Shown one piece after another: positions 26,386 to 34,931 of a stretch of DNA of 64,000 bases. The stretch lies in assembly GCF_902859585.1 (NCBI RefSeq), contig NZ_CADIJM010000002.1:558001-622000 (forward strand), in the 5' to 3' direction. Source of the DNA: Achromobacter animicus (GTDB lineage: Bacteria; Pseudomonadota; Gammaproteobacteria; Burkholderiales; Burkholderiaceae_B). Both the position numbers and the translations under genes were made by a program. The notes beneath the pieces are model-generated. The model had not been told where the DNA came from. It saw only the letters and a list, made by a program, of their open reading frames with translations, and made no database searches. Positions within the stretch are counted from its first letter, which is position 1. Each line of letters opens with the position of its first letter.

Positions 26386-27474
26386 ATGAGTATAACGATA
26401 GAAAACATCCGCGCCGCACTGCGCGCCGCGCAAGACCCGAATACCGGTTTGGATTTGGGCGTTTCTGTAAAAGATCGTGACATTCAACTGGCCGGCGGCC
26501 GCGTCGCGTTGACGCTGGAGCTGGGCTATCCCGCCGATGCCGTCCGCGACCAGATTCGCGACATCGCCGTGCGTGCGTTGGCGCAAGCCGGCGCGCCCGA
26601 TGCGCAAGTCACCGTCACCTGGAAGGTCGCCGCGCACGCGGTGCAGAAGGGCCTGAAGCCGCTGCCCAACGTGCGCAACATTATTGCGGTCGCTTCTGGC
26701 AAGGGCGGCGTGGGCAAGAGCACCACCGCCGTGAACCTGGCCCTGGCGCTGGCCGCCGAGGGCGCAACGGTCGGCGTGCTGGACGCCGACATCTACGGCC
26801 CCAGCGTGCCGACGATGCTGGGCATCTCCGGCCGTCCGGAAAGCCGGGACAACAAGAGCATGGAGCCGCTGACCGGCCACGGCCTGCAGGCCAACTCCAT
26901 CGGTTTTCTGATCGACGCGGACTCGCCCGCCATATGGCGCGGCCCGATGGTCACGCAGGCGCTGGAACAACTGCTGCGCCAGACCAATTGGCGCGACCTG
27001 GATTACCTGATCGTCGACATGCCGCCCGGCACGGGCGACGTGGCCCTGACGCTGGCGCAGAAGGTGCCGGTCGTGGGCGCGGTCATTGTCACCACGCCGC
27101 AGGACGTGGCGCTGCTGGACGCGCGCAAAGGCCTGAAGATGTTCCAGAAGGTGGAGGTGCCGATTCTGGGCGTGGTCGAGAACATGGCCATCCACATCTG
27201 CTCGCAGTGCGGTCACGCCGAGCACATCTTCGGCGAAGGCGGCGGCCAGCGCATGGCCGAGCAATACCAGACGCCCTGGCTGGGCAGCCTGCCGCTGACG
27301 CTTGCCATTCGCGAACAGACCGACGCCGGCACGCCGACCGTCGTGTCGGACGCGGGCAGCGAAGCCGCGTCGCTGTACCGTGCGATCGCTCGAAAGCTGG
27401 CCGCGGGCGTTGCGGCGCTTCCGCGCGACATGGCCGGAAAGTTTCCCTCCATCGTCGTTCAACAACCGACCTGA
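26386..27474 (+). CDS. apbC: Iron-sulfur cluster carrier ApbC (Mrp/NBP35 family)
   Basis: The 362-residue protein has an N-terminal DUF59/MIP18-like domain (residues 1-90), a deviant Walker A motif ASGKGGVGKSTT (103-114), VLDADIYGPSVPTMLG, IVDMPPGTGDVALTL and the CxxC cluster-binding pair ICSQCGH (Cys272, Cys275). These define Mrp/ApbC, which binds a 4Fe-4S cluster between two monomers and delivers it to apo-proteins with ATP use. The stop codon is three bases before the tamA start, so apbC, tamA and tamB look co-transcribed, an arrangement with no obvious metabolic link. Confidence 0.95.
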   Translation: MSITIENIRAALRAAQDPNTGLDLGVSVKDRDIQLAGGRVALTLELGYPADAVRDQIRDIAVRALAQAGAPDAQVTVTWKVAAHAVQKGLKPLPNVRNIIAVASGKGGVGKSTTAVNLALALAAEGATVGVLDADIYGPSVPTMLGISGRPESRDNKSMEPLTGHGLQANSIGFLIDADSPAIWRGPMVTQALEQLLRQTNWRDLDYLIVDMPPGTGDVALTLAQKVPVVGAVIVTTPQDVALLDARKGLKMFQKVEVPILGVVENMAIHICSQCGHAEHIFGEGGGQRMAEQYQTPWLGSLPLTLAIREQTDAGTPTVVSDAGSEAASLYRAIARKLAAGVAALPRDMAGKFPSIVVQQPT

Positions 27475-27477
27475 CGC

Positions 27478-29373
27478 ATGCGGTGGGCTGCCCGCGCCTT
27501 ATTGGCAGGACTTTGCATGATGGCGGGCGAGGCGTTGGCCAAGCGCCCGGAGGTTATTGTCGACCCCGGGGGCGTGCCCCCGGCCGCGCTGCAGGCGATC
27601 ACCCAGGCGGTCGATGCGATCGCGCGTCTGGCCGAAGACCAGGACGGCGGTGAAATCAACCGCCTGCGCCGACGCGCGCGCGACGCGACGCTGGCGGCGC
27701 TGGCCACGCAGGGCTATTTCTCGCCCAAGGTGACGCTCGAAGCCGGTACGGATATCGGCGGCGAAACCTGGGACATCGCGATCGTGCCGGGCAAGCGCAC
27801 GACCGTCGAATCCGTGAACCTGGAATTCTCCGGCCGCATCACGCGCCCCGAGTACGCGCAGCGCGTGCAGAAGCTGCGCGATGACTGGAGCTTGAGGAAG
27901 GGCCAGCCGTTCATCAACGGCGACTGGAACCGTGCCAAGGCCACGCTGCTGGACGACGTGTCCACGCGCGACTTCCTGCTGGCGCGCATGACGTCCTCGC
28001 GCGCCGACATCGACGCGGACAACGCGGCGGCGCATCTGCACGTCACCATCGACAGCGGGCCGCAGGTGCGCATGGGCGAGCTCAACACCCAGGGCCTGAA
28101 GCGCGTGCCGGAGACGCTGATCGACCGCTACGTGCGCTACAACGTGGGCGCCGCATTCGACCAGAACCGGCTGGACCAGTGGCAGCAGGACCTGCAATCG
28201 ACCGCGTTTTTCCGCGGCGCGTTCGTCTCGCTGCAGGAGCCGCCCAGCCAGAACGATCAGCCCACCGATCCCATTTCCGACCGCGCCCGCGGCCCCGGAT
28301 CCGAAGACGCCGCTGCCGCCGCGCCGGCGGGCGATCCCACGGTGTCGGGCGGCATGCCCCCGCCGCCGGCGCAATTCGATTCCGACGGCGAGATCACGCT
28401 GCCGGTGCAGGTGCGCGTGGTCGAGGCGCCCCCCAAGCGGTTTTCCGCGTCGATCGGCGTGGACGACGAGGCCGGCGTACGGGTGGAATCGGTGTATCGC
28501 CAGAACGTCGTGTTCGGCCAACCGGTCACCATGGAAACGGGCTTTGGCGTGGACCGGTTGCGCCAGCGCGCTTTCATGGACATCCTCTTGCCCCCTTCCG
28601 AGCGCGGCTACCGCGATTCCGTCGGGATCCTGGCGGACCGCTCGGACATCCAGGGGTTGGAAGTGACCCGCTACGCGCTGGGCGCCACGCGCACGCAAGA
28701 GCGCAAGGGCGCGGGCGACAGCCGCGTCGAATATGAAACACGCTACGGCGTGCTGCTGGCGCAAGACCACGTCAAGATCGACGGCGGCGACAGCTACACG
28801 CTGCCCACCATCACCACCACGGCCGAATGGCTGCGGCGCGATGTCGACAACAAATACGATCCGCGCGAGGGCAACCTGATTTCCGTGGGCGGCGGTGTCG
28901 GCGTGACGCTGGATACCGGCGAGCCCTACACCCGCCTGCGGCTGCGCGGCCAGAAATGGTGGCCTTTCGGCAAATGGGACGTGCTGACGATCCGTGGCGA
29001 GGTTGGCCGCGTGTGGTCCAACGGCGACGTGCAGGTGCCGGACGACTTCGGTTTCCGGACGGGCGGTGCGCGGTCGATCCGCGGCTATCGCTATCAAAGC
29101 ATCGGCGTGCACCGCGACAACGCTGTCGTCGGCGCGCCCACGCTGCTCGTGGGCAGCATCGAGTACGACCATTATTTTGACGAGCGCTGGGGCATGGGCG
29201 TGTTCGTGGACGCGGGCGATGCCGCCGAATCGTTCGGCGACATGAAGATGTCCGTAGGCTACGGCGTTGGCGCGCGCGTGCGCACGCCCGCCGGGCCGCT
29301 GTTCCTTGACGTGGCCTACGGCCAGCGCGAACGTGACCTGCGTCTGCATTTCTCGCTGGGGATCGCGTTTTGA
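27478..29373 (+). CDS. tamA: Translocation and assembly module outer-membrane protein TamA
   Basis: The 631-residue protein has a signal peptide (MRWAARALLAGLCMMAGEAL), three POTRA-like domains up to about residue 260, a low-complexity Ala/Pro/Asp linker (about 262-305) and a 16-strand Omp85 barrel. The barrel carries the SIRGYRYQSIG lock motif (RGY) near residue 532 and ends in LHFSLGIAF with a terminal Phe. TamA sits in the outer membrane and works with TamB in envelope assembly and phospholipid transport. The stop codon overlaps the likely TTG start of tamB. The linker between POTRA 3 and the barrel is longer than in E. coli TamA. Confidence 0.93.
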   Translation: MRWAARALLAGLCMMAGEALAKRPEVIVDPGGVPPAALQAITQAVDAIARLAEDQDGGEINRLRRRARDATLAALATQGYFSPKVTLEAGTDIGGETWDIAIVPGKRTTVESVNLEFSGRITRPEYAQRVQKLRDDWSLRKGQPFINGDWNRAKATLLDDVSTRDFLLARMTSSRADIDADNAAAHLHVTIDSGPQVRMGELNTQGLKRVPETLIDRYVRYNVGAAFDQNRLDQWQQDLQSTAFFRGAFVSLQEPPSQNDQPTDPISDRARGPGSEDAAAAAPAGDPTVSGGMPPPPAQFDSDGEITLPVQVRVVEAPPKRFSASIGVDDEAGVRVESVYRQNVVFGQPVTMETGFGVDRLRQRAFMDILLPPSERGYRDSVGILADRSDIQGLEVTRYALGATRTQERKGAGDSRVEYETRYGVLLAQDHVKIDGGDSYTLPTITTTAEWLRRDVDNKYDPREGNLISVGGGVGVTLDTGEPYTRLRLRGQKWWPFGKWDVLTIRGEVGRVWSNGDVQVPDDFGFRTGGARSIRGYRYQSIGVHRDNAVVGAPTLLVGSIEYDHYFDERWGMGVFVDAGDAAESFGDMKMSVGYGVGARVRTPAGPLFLDVAYGQRERDLRLHFSLGIAF

Positions 29374-32300
29374 AGTTCGTGCGTAAATTCCTGCGCCATG
29401 TGCTGGTGTGGTGGCTGCCCGGCCTTGCCATGCTGGTTGCGCTGGCGGCTGGCTTCATCTTCTGGCTGGTGGCCTCGCAGAACGGCACGCGCCTGTTGCT
29501 GACGACCGCCGCGCAGCAACTCGAAGGCCAGGCGCTGGACGTGAACGGCTCGCTGCTGCACGGGGTCACCGTGGGGCGTCTGGAGCTGACGGCCGGCGGC
29601 ACGCACGTCGACATCCACGACCTGGATTTGTCCGTGCGCTGGAGCGCGCTGGGCGACCGGCTCTTGCATGTGCGCAATCTGTCCGCCGGCTCGGTCCGCG
29701 TGGACATGGAGTCCTCGCCCGAGACGCCGCCCGCCGAGGAAAGCAGCGAACCCTTCACGTTGCCCAAGCTGCCTGTGACTATCGCCGTGGACCGGCTGGC
29801 GCTGGGCGACTTCCAGTTCACCCAGGACGGCGAGCCGCTGCCCGTCACCTTGAATGACCTGAACGCGACCTTTGCCGCCAGCCAACAGGGCGCGCAATTG
29901 CGCATCGCCAGCCTGCGCGTTGGCCACGAGGTGGGCGAGGCCGATGTGACCGGCCAGGCCGATCTGCAGGCTCTGGCCGACCCCTGGCCCTTTGCGGCGC
30001 GCCTGGACGTGACGGCGCGCGGCGCGGGTCCCGACTCTCCCCTGTGCCAGGCCGATCGGCTGAGCGGCGTGTTTGGTCCGGTGGCGGGGCAGGCGCCGGC
30101 CAAGGACAAGGCCGAAGAATCGGCCAAGGAGCCCGCTGCGGCCAAGAAATCGGCTGCGTCCAAGGCCCAGGCTCCGGCCAACCGCGCAGGCGCTCGCAAG
30201 GCCGAGGCCGCCGCCAAGGGCACAAATGCCGCCAAGCCGGCGGAAACGGCCAAGGGCCGCATCGACGCCGCAGCAGCTTCCAAGGGCAAGGCAGAGCCTG
30301 CCGCCACCGCGGCCGCGCCGATGGGGCCGCCCGTGCCTGCGTGCCTTGTCGTGCTGCACGCCGACGCCGCGGGATCGCTGGACGGCATCCAGGCCAAGAT
30401 CGACGGCACGGGATCCAATTTCGTGCTCGATGTGGTGGCCGATCTGGCGCCGCGCACGGCGCTGGTGCTGCGCAGTGCCAGGGCGCGAGCGCAGTTGCCG
30501 GACAAGTCCACGCTGGCCGCGCAATTCGACCTGCAGGCGGGCGACGCGCCCGGCCGCGACCGCATCGTCGGATCGCTGGATGCGCAGCGTCTGGACCTGG
30601 CGCCCTGGACGGGCAATGCCATTCCACCCGCGCTGCTGACCGTTCGTGCCGATGTGCAGGCCGACATTGAAAACCTGAGCGCGCTGCGCCATGCCGCCGT
30701 CAACCTGCGTTTTGAAGAGGGCAGCCGCTGGAACCGCCAGCCGCTGAGCGGGGATCTGAAGGCGCAGGTGGATGTGACTGGGACGGGGGGCGGTGCGGCA
30801 GCCGGTGCTGCGGCAGCCGGTGCTGCGGCAGCCGGTGCTGCGGCTGGCGCCGCAGTGGCGCCTGCCGGGACTGCCGCGCGTGATCCGGCGGTGGACCCGT
30901 TGGCCGGCCTGCGCATCCATGGCCTGGACGTGGACCTGCGGCTGGGCCGCAATCGCGTCCGCGCGACGGGCGAACTGGGCGCATCCAGCGGCGCCATCAC
31001 GCTGGATGCCCAGGCGCCGCAACTGGACGCCTTCTGGCCCGACATACCCGGCGGCGCCGACGTGAAGGCCCGCATCGACGGCACGGTGGCCGCGCACCGC
31101 GGCGAGCTCACCGCCAGCTATACGCCGCCGCGGCCCCGGCCCGGCATCATCGGGCAATCCCGCGCGCAGGCCAATCTGACCTTCAACGGCGGCTGGGGCA
31201 GGGGCCCCACAGGCCAGCCCGACGCGGCGCTGGTGGGCTGGCGCGGCACGTTTTCACGGCTGAGCGCGGATACCGCCGGATTCGCCGTTTCCCTGGATCG
31301 CCCGGTCACGCTGTCCTTCCTGCCCGCTGCCGTGGCGCCGCAATGGCAGTGGCAGGTCGGCCAGACCGGCGTGAGCCTGACCCTCCCGGGCAAGGAGCGC
31401 CTGTCCGTGGCGCACCAGGGATCGCGCGGCGGCGGCAAGCGCTGGGAAACCGCCGGGCAGTCGGACAACCTGATCATCACGGCTGGCGTGGCGCGCCAGG
31501 TGGTCGGCGCATTCGATCCGGAAGCCGCGGCCAAGCTGGGCCGCAACGCCGGCCGCGTGAACGCGATGGTTCCCGATGGCCAGCGCCGCATCGCGCTCGA
31601 CCTGCTGTGGGACTTGAAATTCGACGGACGCCTGGCCGGCCGGGCCCGCATCGCGCGCCGGGCGGGCGACCTGCTGATTCCGGGCGATCCCCCGGTGCCG
31701 CTGGGCGTGAAGGCGCTGGTCGTCGACGTGACCGCCACGCCCACCTCGGCCAACGCCAGCCGGCTGGACGCCCGCCTGGACCTGTCGACGGAAAAGATGG
31801 GGTCGATCAACGGCACCGGCACGGCGGTCCTGCTGGTGGACGCGCAGGGCGGGATGGCGCTGGATTCGCGCCAGCCGCTGCGGGCGCGCCTGAATGCCGA
31901 CATCGCCGACCTGGCGTGGGTTGGCCTGTTCGTGGGCGACGCCATGGAAGTGGGCGGTACGCTCAAGGCCAATATCGACGTGCAGGGCACGCTTGCCGGC
32001 CAATGGGGCGCCACCGGCTCGATCCGGGGCGACAAGCTGAGGCTGGTGCGCATCGACGATGGCGTGCGGCTGATCGATGGCACGCTGTCCGCCCGCCTGG
32101 ACGGCCAGCGGCTCATTCTGGACAGCCTGCGCTTTCCGGCGTCGCTGCGCGTGATGCCTGCCGAATGGCGCACCAAGGAATGGATCACGACGAACGCGGG
32201 CGCCAAGGGCGGTTACGCCGAAGCGAAGGGCGACTGGAACATCATGGACGGCGGCGGCGCGATCAAGCTGACGCTGTTCCGATTCCCGGCCCTGCAGCGA

Positions 32301-33248
32301 TCGGACCGCTACGCCATGGTGTCCGGCACGGTCGAGGTGCGGGCGGCCATGCCGCGCCTGGAGATCGTGGGCAACCTAAGCGCCGACGCGGGCTGGTTCA
32401 GCCTGGAGATCCTGCAGGGCGTGCCGACGCTGGATGACGACGTGCGCGTGATCCGCGCGGGCGACGATCCCAACAAGGTCTCGACGCCGCTGCAGACCAG
32501 CATGGACCTGAAGTTCGACATGGGGCCGCGCTTCTACATCACGGGCATGGGGCTGGACGCCGGCCTGCTCGGTTCCATCCAGATCCGGCTGAACGAGGGC
32601 CGGCTGACAGGCTGGGGACAGTTGCGCACGCGCGGCGGCGGCATCGAGGCCTATGGCCAGCGGCTGCGCCTGAGCCGCGGAACCCTGACTTTCCAAGGCC
32701 GTCTGGACAACCCCATCCTGGACATCGAGGCGCTGCGCACGGGTGAACTGGTCGAGGCCGGCGTGCGCGTGGTGGGCACGGCCCAGCGTCCGCGCATCGA
32801 CCTGGTGTCCTATCCGGAAGTCAGCGATGTCGAAAAGCTGTCGTGGCTGCTGCTGGGCCGCGGGCCGGACGAAAGCGGCGGCGACGCGGCCTTGCTGGTG
32901 TCGATCGGCACCGCGCTGCTGGGGGGCGGGCAGCCGTTCTACAAGCAGTTCGGGCTGGACGACGTGGCGGTGCGCACCGGCAACATGGGAAGTTCGGGCA
33001 GCATCCTGCCGGACCGTACGGTGGCCGGCAATGTGAACCGCGATATCGGCAGCGACCTGTCCACGCAATTCCTGGTGGCCAGCAAGAACTTCGCCAATGG
33101 CATCACGCTGAGCGTCGAGCAGGCGCTGTCCGGCAGCGATACCGTTGGGCGTGCCAGCTACCGGCTGGCGCGTGGTCTGTCCCTTGATTTGAAGGGCGGC
33201 TCGGTCAACGGGATTTCGCTGGTGTACCGCACCCTGTTCGGCAATTGA
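29370..33248 (+). CDS. tamB: Translocation and assembly module inner-membrane protein TamB
   Basis: The 1292-residue protein has an N-terminal membrane anchor (VWWLPGLAMLVALAAGFIFW), a very long beta-helical/AsmA-like body and a C-terminal DUF490 domain (from about 960) with DVEKLSWLLLGRGPDESGGD, typical of TamB. The start at 29370 is TTG and overlaps the tamA stop by four bases; no nearby ATG fits. Two inserts stand out: a Lys/Ala-rich low-complexity stretch at about residues 243-315 and an Ala/Gly stretch near 475-492 encoded by three perfect 15-base repeats. TamB spans the periplasm as a lipid-conducting groove between the inner membrane and TamA. Confidence 0.93.
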   Translation: MKFVRKFLRHVLVWWLPGLAMLVALAAGFIFWLVASQNGTRLLLTTAAQQLEGQALDVNGSLLHGVTVGRLELTAGGTHVDIHDLDLSVRWSALGDRLLHVRNLSAGSVRVDMESSPETPPAEESSEPFTLPKLPVTIAVDRLALGDFQFTQDGEPLPVTLNDLNATFAASQQGAQLRIASLRVGHEVGEADVTGQADLQALADPWPFAARLDVTARGAGPDSPLCQADRLSGVFGPVAGQAPAKDKAEESAKEPAAAKKSAASKAQAPANRAGARKAEAAAKGTNAAKPAETAKGRIDAAAASKGKAEPAATAAAPMGPPVPACLVVLHADAAGSLDGIQAKIDGTGSNFVLDVVADLAPRTALVLRSARARAQLPDKSTLAAQFDLQAGDAPGRDRIVGSLDAQRLDLAPWTGNAIPPALLTVRADVQADIENLSALRHAAVNLRFEEGSRWNRQPLSGDLKAQVDVTGTGGGAAAGAAAAGAAAAGAAAGAAVAPAGTAARDPAVDPLAGLRIHGLDVDLRLGRNRVRATGELGASSGAITLDAQAPQLDAFWPDIPGGADVKARIDGTVAAHRGELTASYTPPRPRPGIIGQSRAQANLTFNGGWGRGPTGQPDAALVGWRGTFSRLSADTAGFAVSLDRPVTLSFLPAAVAPQWQWQVGQTGVSLTLPGKERLSVAHQGSRGGGKRWETAGQSDNLIITAGVARQVVGAFDPEAAAKLGRNAGRVNAMVPDGQRRIALDLLWDLKFDGRLAGRARIARRAGDLLIPGDPPVPLGVKALVVDVTATPTSANASRLDARLDLSTEKMGSINGTGTAVLLVDAQGGMALDSRQPLRARLNADIADLAWVGLFVGDAMEVGGTLKANIDVQGTLAGQWGATGSIRGDKLRLVRIDDGVRLIDGTLSARLDGQRLILDSLRFPASLRVMPAEWRTKEWITTNAGAKGGYAEAKGDWNIMDGGGAIKLTLFRFPALQRSDRYAMVSGTVEVRAAMPRLEIVGNLSADAGWFSLEILQGVPTLDDDVRVIRAGDDPNKVSTPLQTSMDLKFDMGPRFYITGMGLDAGLLGSIQIRLNEGRLTGWGQLRTRGGGIEAYGQRLRLSRGTLTFQGRLDNPILDIEALRTGELVEAGVRVVGTAQRPRIDLVSYPEVSDVEKLSWLLLGRGPDESGGDAALLVSIGTALLGGGQPFYKQFGLDDVAVRTGNMGSSGSILPDRTVAGNVNRDIGSDLSTQFLVASKNFANGITLSVEQALSGSDTVGRASYRLARGLSLDLKGGSVNGISLVYRTLFGN
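30798..30842 (+). repeat. Three perfect 15-bp tandem repeats inside tamB
   Basis: The unit GCAGCCGGTGCTGCG occurs three times head to tail and encodes an Ala-Ala-Gly-Ala-Ala register. The period is a multiple of three, so copy-number change would keep the frame and only alter the length of a flexible segment. Confidence 0.9.
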
Positions 33249-33265
33249 TCCGGCGCCCGGCTTGC

Positions 33266-33287
33266 GGCGGGACAAGTCTGTCCCGCC
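33266..33287. other. Perfect inverted repeat after tamB
   Basis: GGCGGGACA (33266-33274) pairs with TGTCCCGCC (33279-33287) around AGTC. It lies 17 bases past the tamB stop and about 70 before dcd. No T-run follows, so it may be a stabilising 3' hairpin or a protein site. TAAAAT about 40-50 bases before the dcd ATG is a possible -10 for dcd. Confidence 0.45.
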
Positions 33288-33358
33288 CGGCCGGAATCGG
33301 GTTCGGCGCGCTCGGGATAAAATGATGCCCATTCCAAATCCCTAGCACCACACCCACC

Positions 33359-33922
33359 ATGAGCATCAAAAGCGACCGCTGGATCCGCCGCCAGGCCGAA
33401 GCCGGCATGATCGAACCCTTCGAACCGGGGCAGGTTCGTATGGCCAATGGCGGGCGCATCGTCAGCTACGGCACCAGCAGCTACGGCTACGACGTGCGCT
33501 GCGCCGACGAATTCAAAATCTTCACCAACATCAATTCGACCATCGTCGATCCCAAGAACTTCGACGAAGGCTCGTTCGTGGATTTCAAGGGCGACGTCTG
33601 CATCATCCCGCCGAATTCCTTCGCCCTGGCGCGCACCGTGGAATACTTCCGCATCCCGCGCAGCGTCCTGACTGTCTGCCTGGGCAAGAGCACGTACGCG
33701 CGCTGCGGCATCATCGTCAACGTGACCCCGCTTGAACCCGAATGGGAAGGCCACGTCACGCTGGAATTTTCCAACACCACGCCGCTGCCCGCCAAGATCT
33801 ACGCCGGCGAAGGCTGCGCACAGATGCTGTTCCTGGAAAGCGACGAGGTCTGCGAAACCTCGTACCGCGATCGCGGCGGCAAATATCAAGGCCAGCGCGG
33901 CGTCACGCTGCCGCGCACCTGA
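33359..33922 (+). CDS. dcd: dCTP deaminase
   Basis: The 187-residue protein shows all the marks of Dcd: SDRWIRRQA at the N terminus, [37 protein letters not shown] with [20 protein letters not shown] containing the catalytic glutamate, and the C-terminal [15 protein letters not shown] that covers the nucleotide. The enzyme deaminates dCTP to dUTP for thymidylate synthesis and is a homotrimer. The length fits the monofunctional type. It is separated from tamB by 110 bp with an inverted repeat between them. Confidence 0.97.
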   Translation: MSIKSDRWIRRQAEAGMIEPFEPGQVRMANGGRIVSYGTSSYGYDVRCADEFKIFTNINSTIVDPKNFDEGSFVDFKGDVCIIPPNSFALARTVEYFRIPRSVLTVCLGKSTYARCGIIVNVTPLEPEWEGHVTLEFSNTTPLPAKIYAGEGCAQMLFLESDEVCETSYRDRGGKYQGQRGVTLPRT

Positions 33923-33926
33923 TCGT

Positions 33927-34826
33927 TCAGCCTGGCTGCGCCGGGCGCGAGTTATCGCTCGGGCAGTCACGCCGGTAGTCGATATCCCACTCGCCTTCGC
34001 CGGTCTGCACGAAGCCGTGCCGGCGATAGAAGCGGTTCGAATCGCTGCCGCGCAACGCGCTCAATGTCACCCCGACGCCGCGGCGGTCGGCGTCCCGCAA
34101 GATCCGGCGCAGCACCTGGCCGCCTACGCCTCGCCCCTGCGCAGAGGGATGCACGTACAGATGATCCAGCCGCAATCCCTCTCCCTCCGGCCGCAGGCAA
34201 TAGAACCCGATGCGTTTGCCGTCTTCTTCGATGTGCCAGGTGCACTCGGGGCGGAAGGTGCCGCGCAGCCGCTCCCGCGCCCGGTCCGGGTCAAAGCGGC
34301 CCAGCCGTTCCAGGCTGTCGCGCATGGCCTCGATCCGCAGCGCCAGCAGCGCTTCGAAGTCGGCCTCGGCTGCAGGCGTGAAGCGCAGCGACGCAGGCGC
34401 CAGTTCGTCATAGCCCCGGCCCAGAAACTGCAGGATGCAGATGCCGTGGCCATAAGGATCGGCCAGATGCGCAATGCGGCCCCAGTCATGCGTGATGGGC
34501 GGATCCTCCAGGCGCGCGCCCGCGGCGACCGCCCGGGCCACGGCCTGGTCCACGTCATCCACCACGACGTCCAGATGCACGGGCGTCCAATGCCGCGCGT
34601 AGTCGCGGCGCTGACGGACAGCGCCGCCGGCCGCCGGACCGCCGGCCGCCGGAACGCCGGCCGCCGTGCCCGCCGCCTTTTCGAGCAGATAGATGGGGGC
34701 GTCGGCGCCCAGCAGTTCGGCCCCCGTGGAACCCAGCCGCCGGTTCAGCGTCAAGCCGAAGGCAGACAGGTAGAAACCGATCGCGTGTTCGAGATCGGGA
34801 ACATCGATATTGACCAGGATTCTCAT
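33927..34826 (-). CDS. VOC (glyoxalase-like) and GNAT acetyltransferase fusion protein
   Basis: The 299-residue protein joins two domains. Residues 1-138 form a VOC/glyoxalase unit (MRILVNIDVPDLEHAIGFYL, then HLDVVVDDVDQAVARAVAAG and ADPYGHGICILQFLG). Residues about 146-288 form a GNAT N-acetyltransferase with the acetyl-CoA loop in LDHLYVHPSAQGRGVGGQVL and the tail GSDSNRFYRRHGFVQTG. An Ala/Gly/Pro stretch near residue 60 is encoded by a 15-base repeat. Joining of a metal-binding VOC domain to a GNAT domain resembles self-resistance or detoxifying enzymes, but no substrate can be named. It converges on dcd with a four-base gap. Confidence 0.85.
   Translation of the reverse strand: MRILVNIDVPDLEHAIGFYLSAFGLTLNRRLGSTGAELLGADAPIYLLEKAAGTAAGVPAAGGPAAGGAVRQRRDYARHWTPVHLDVVVDDVDQAVARAVAAGARLEDPPITHDWGRIAHLADPYGHGICILQFLGRGYDELAPASLRFTPAAEADFEALLALRIEAMRDSLERLGRFDPDRARERLRGTFRPECTWHIEEDGKRIGFYCLRPEGEGLRLDHLYVHPSAQGRGVGGQVLRRILRDADRRGVGVTLSALRGSDSNRFYRRHGFVQTGEGEWDIDYRRDCPSDNSRPAQPG
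34626..34667. repeat. 15-bp period repeat inside the VOC-GNAT gene
   Basis: The 13-base core GCCGGCCGCCGGA occurs at 34626 and 34641 and, with the last base changed to T, at 34656, a 15-base period. It codes for an Ala/Gly/Pro-rich loop in the VOC domain and preserves the reading frame. Confidence 0.8.
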
Positions 34827-34931
34827 GGGGACATTCTGCGCTAAAGAACCTTATGCCGCGTCCGTAAAAAGATTACATGTGTTTGCCGATTTGGCGACGT
34901 CATTTCTGCAAGCGTTAGCAAGGCCCAATCC

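Noticed and set aside
27499-31157. Long minus-strand frames opposite tamA and tamB
   Set aside because: Their translations have no recognisable domains and follow from codon bias of the genuine plus-strand genes.
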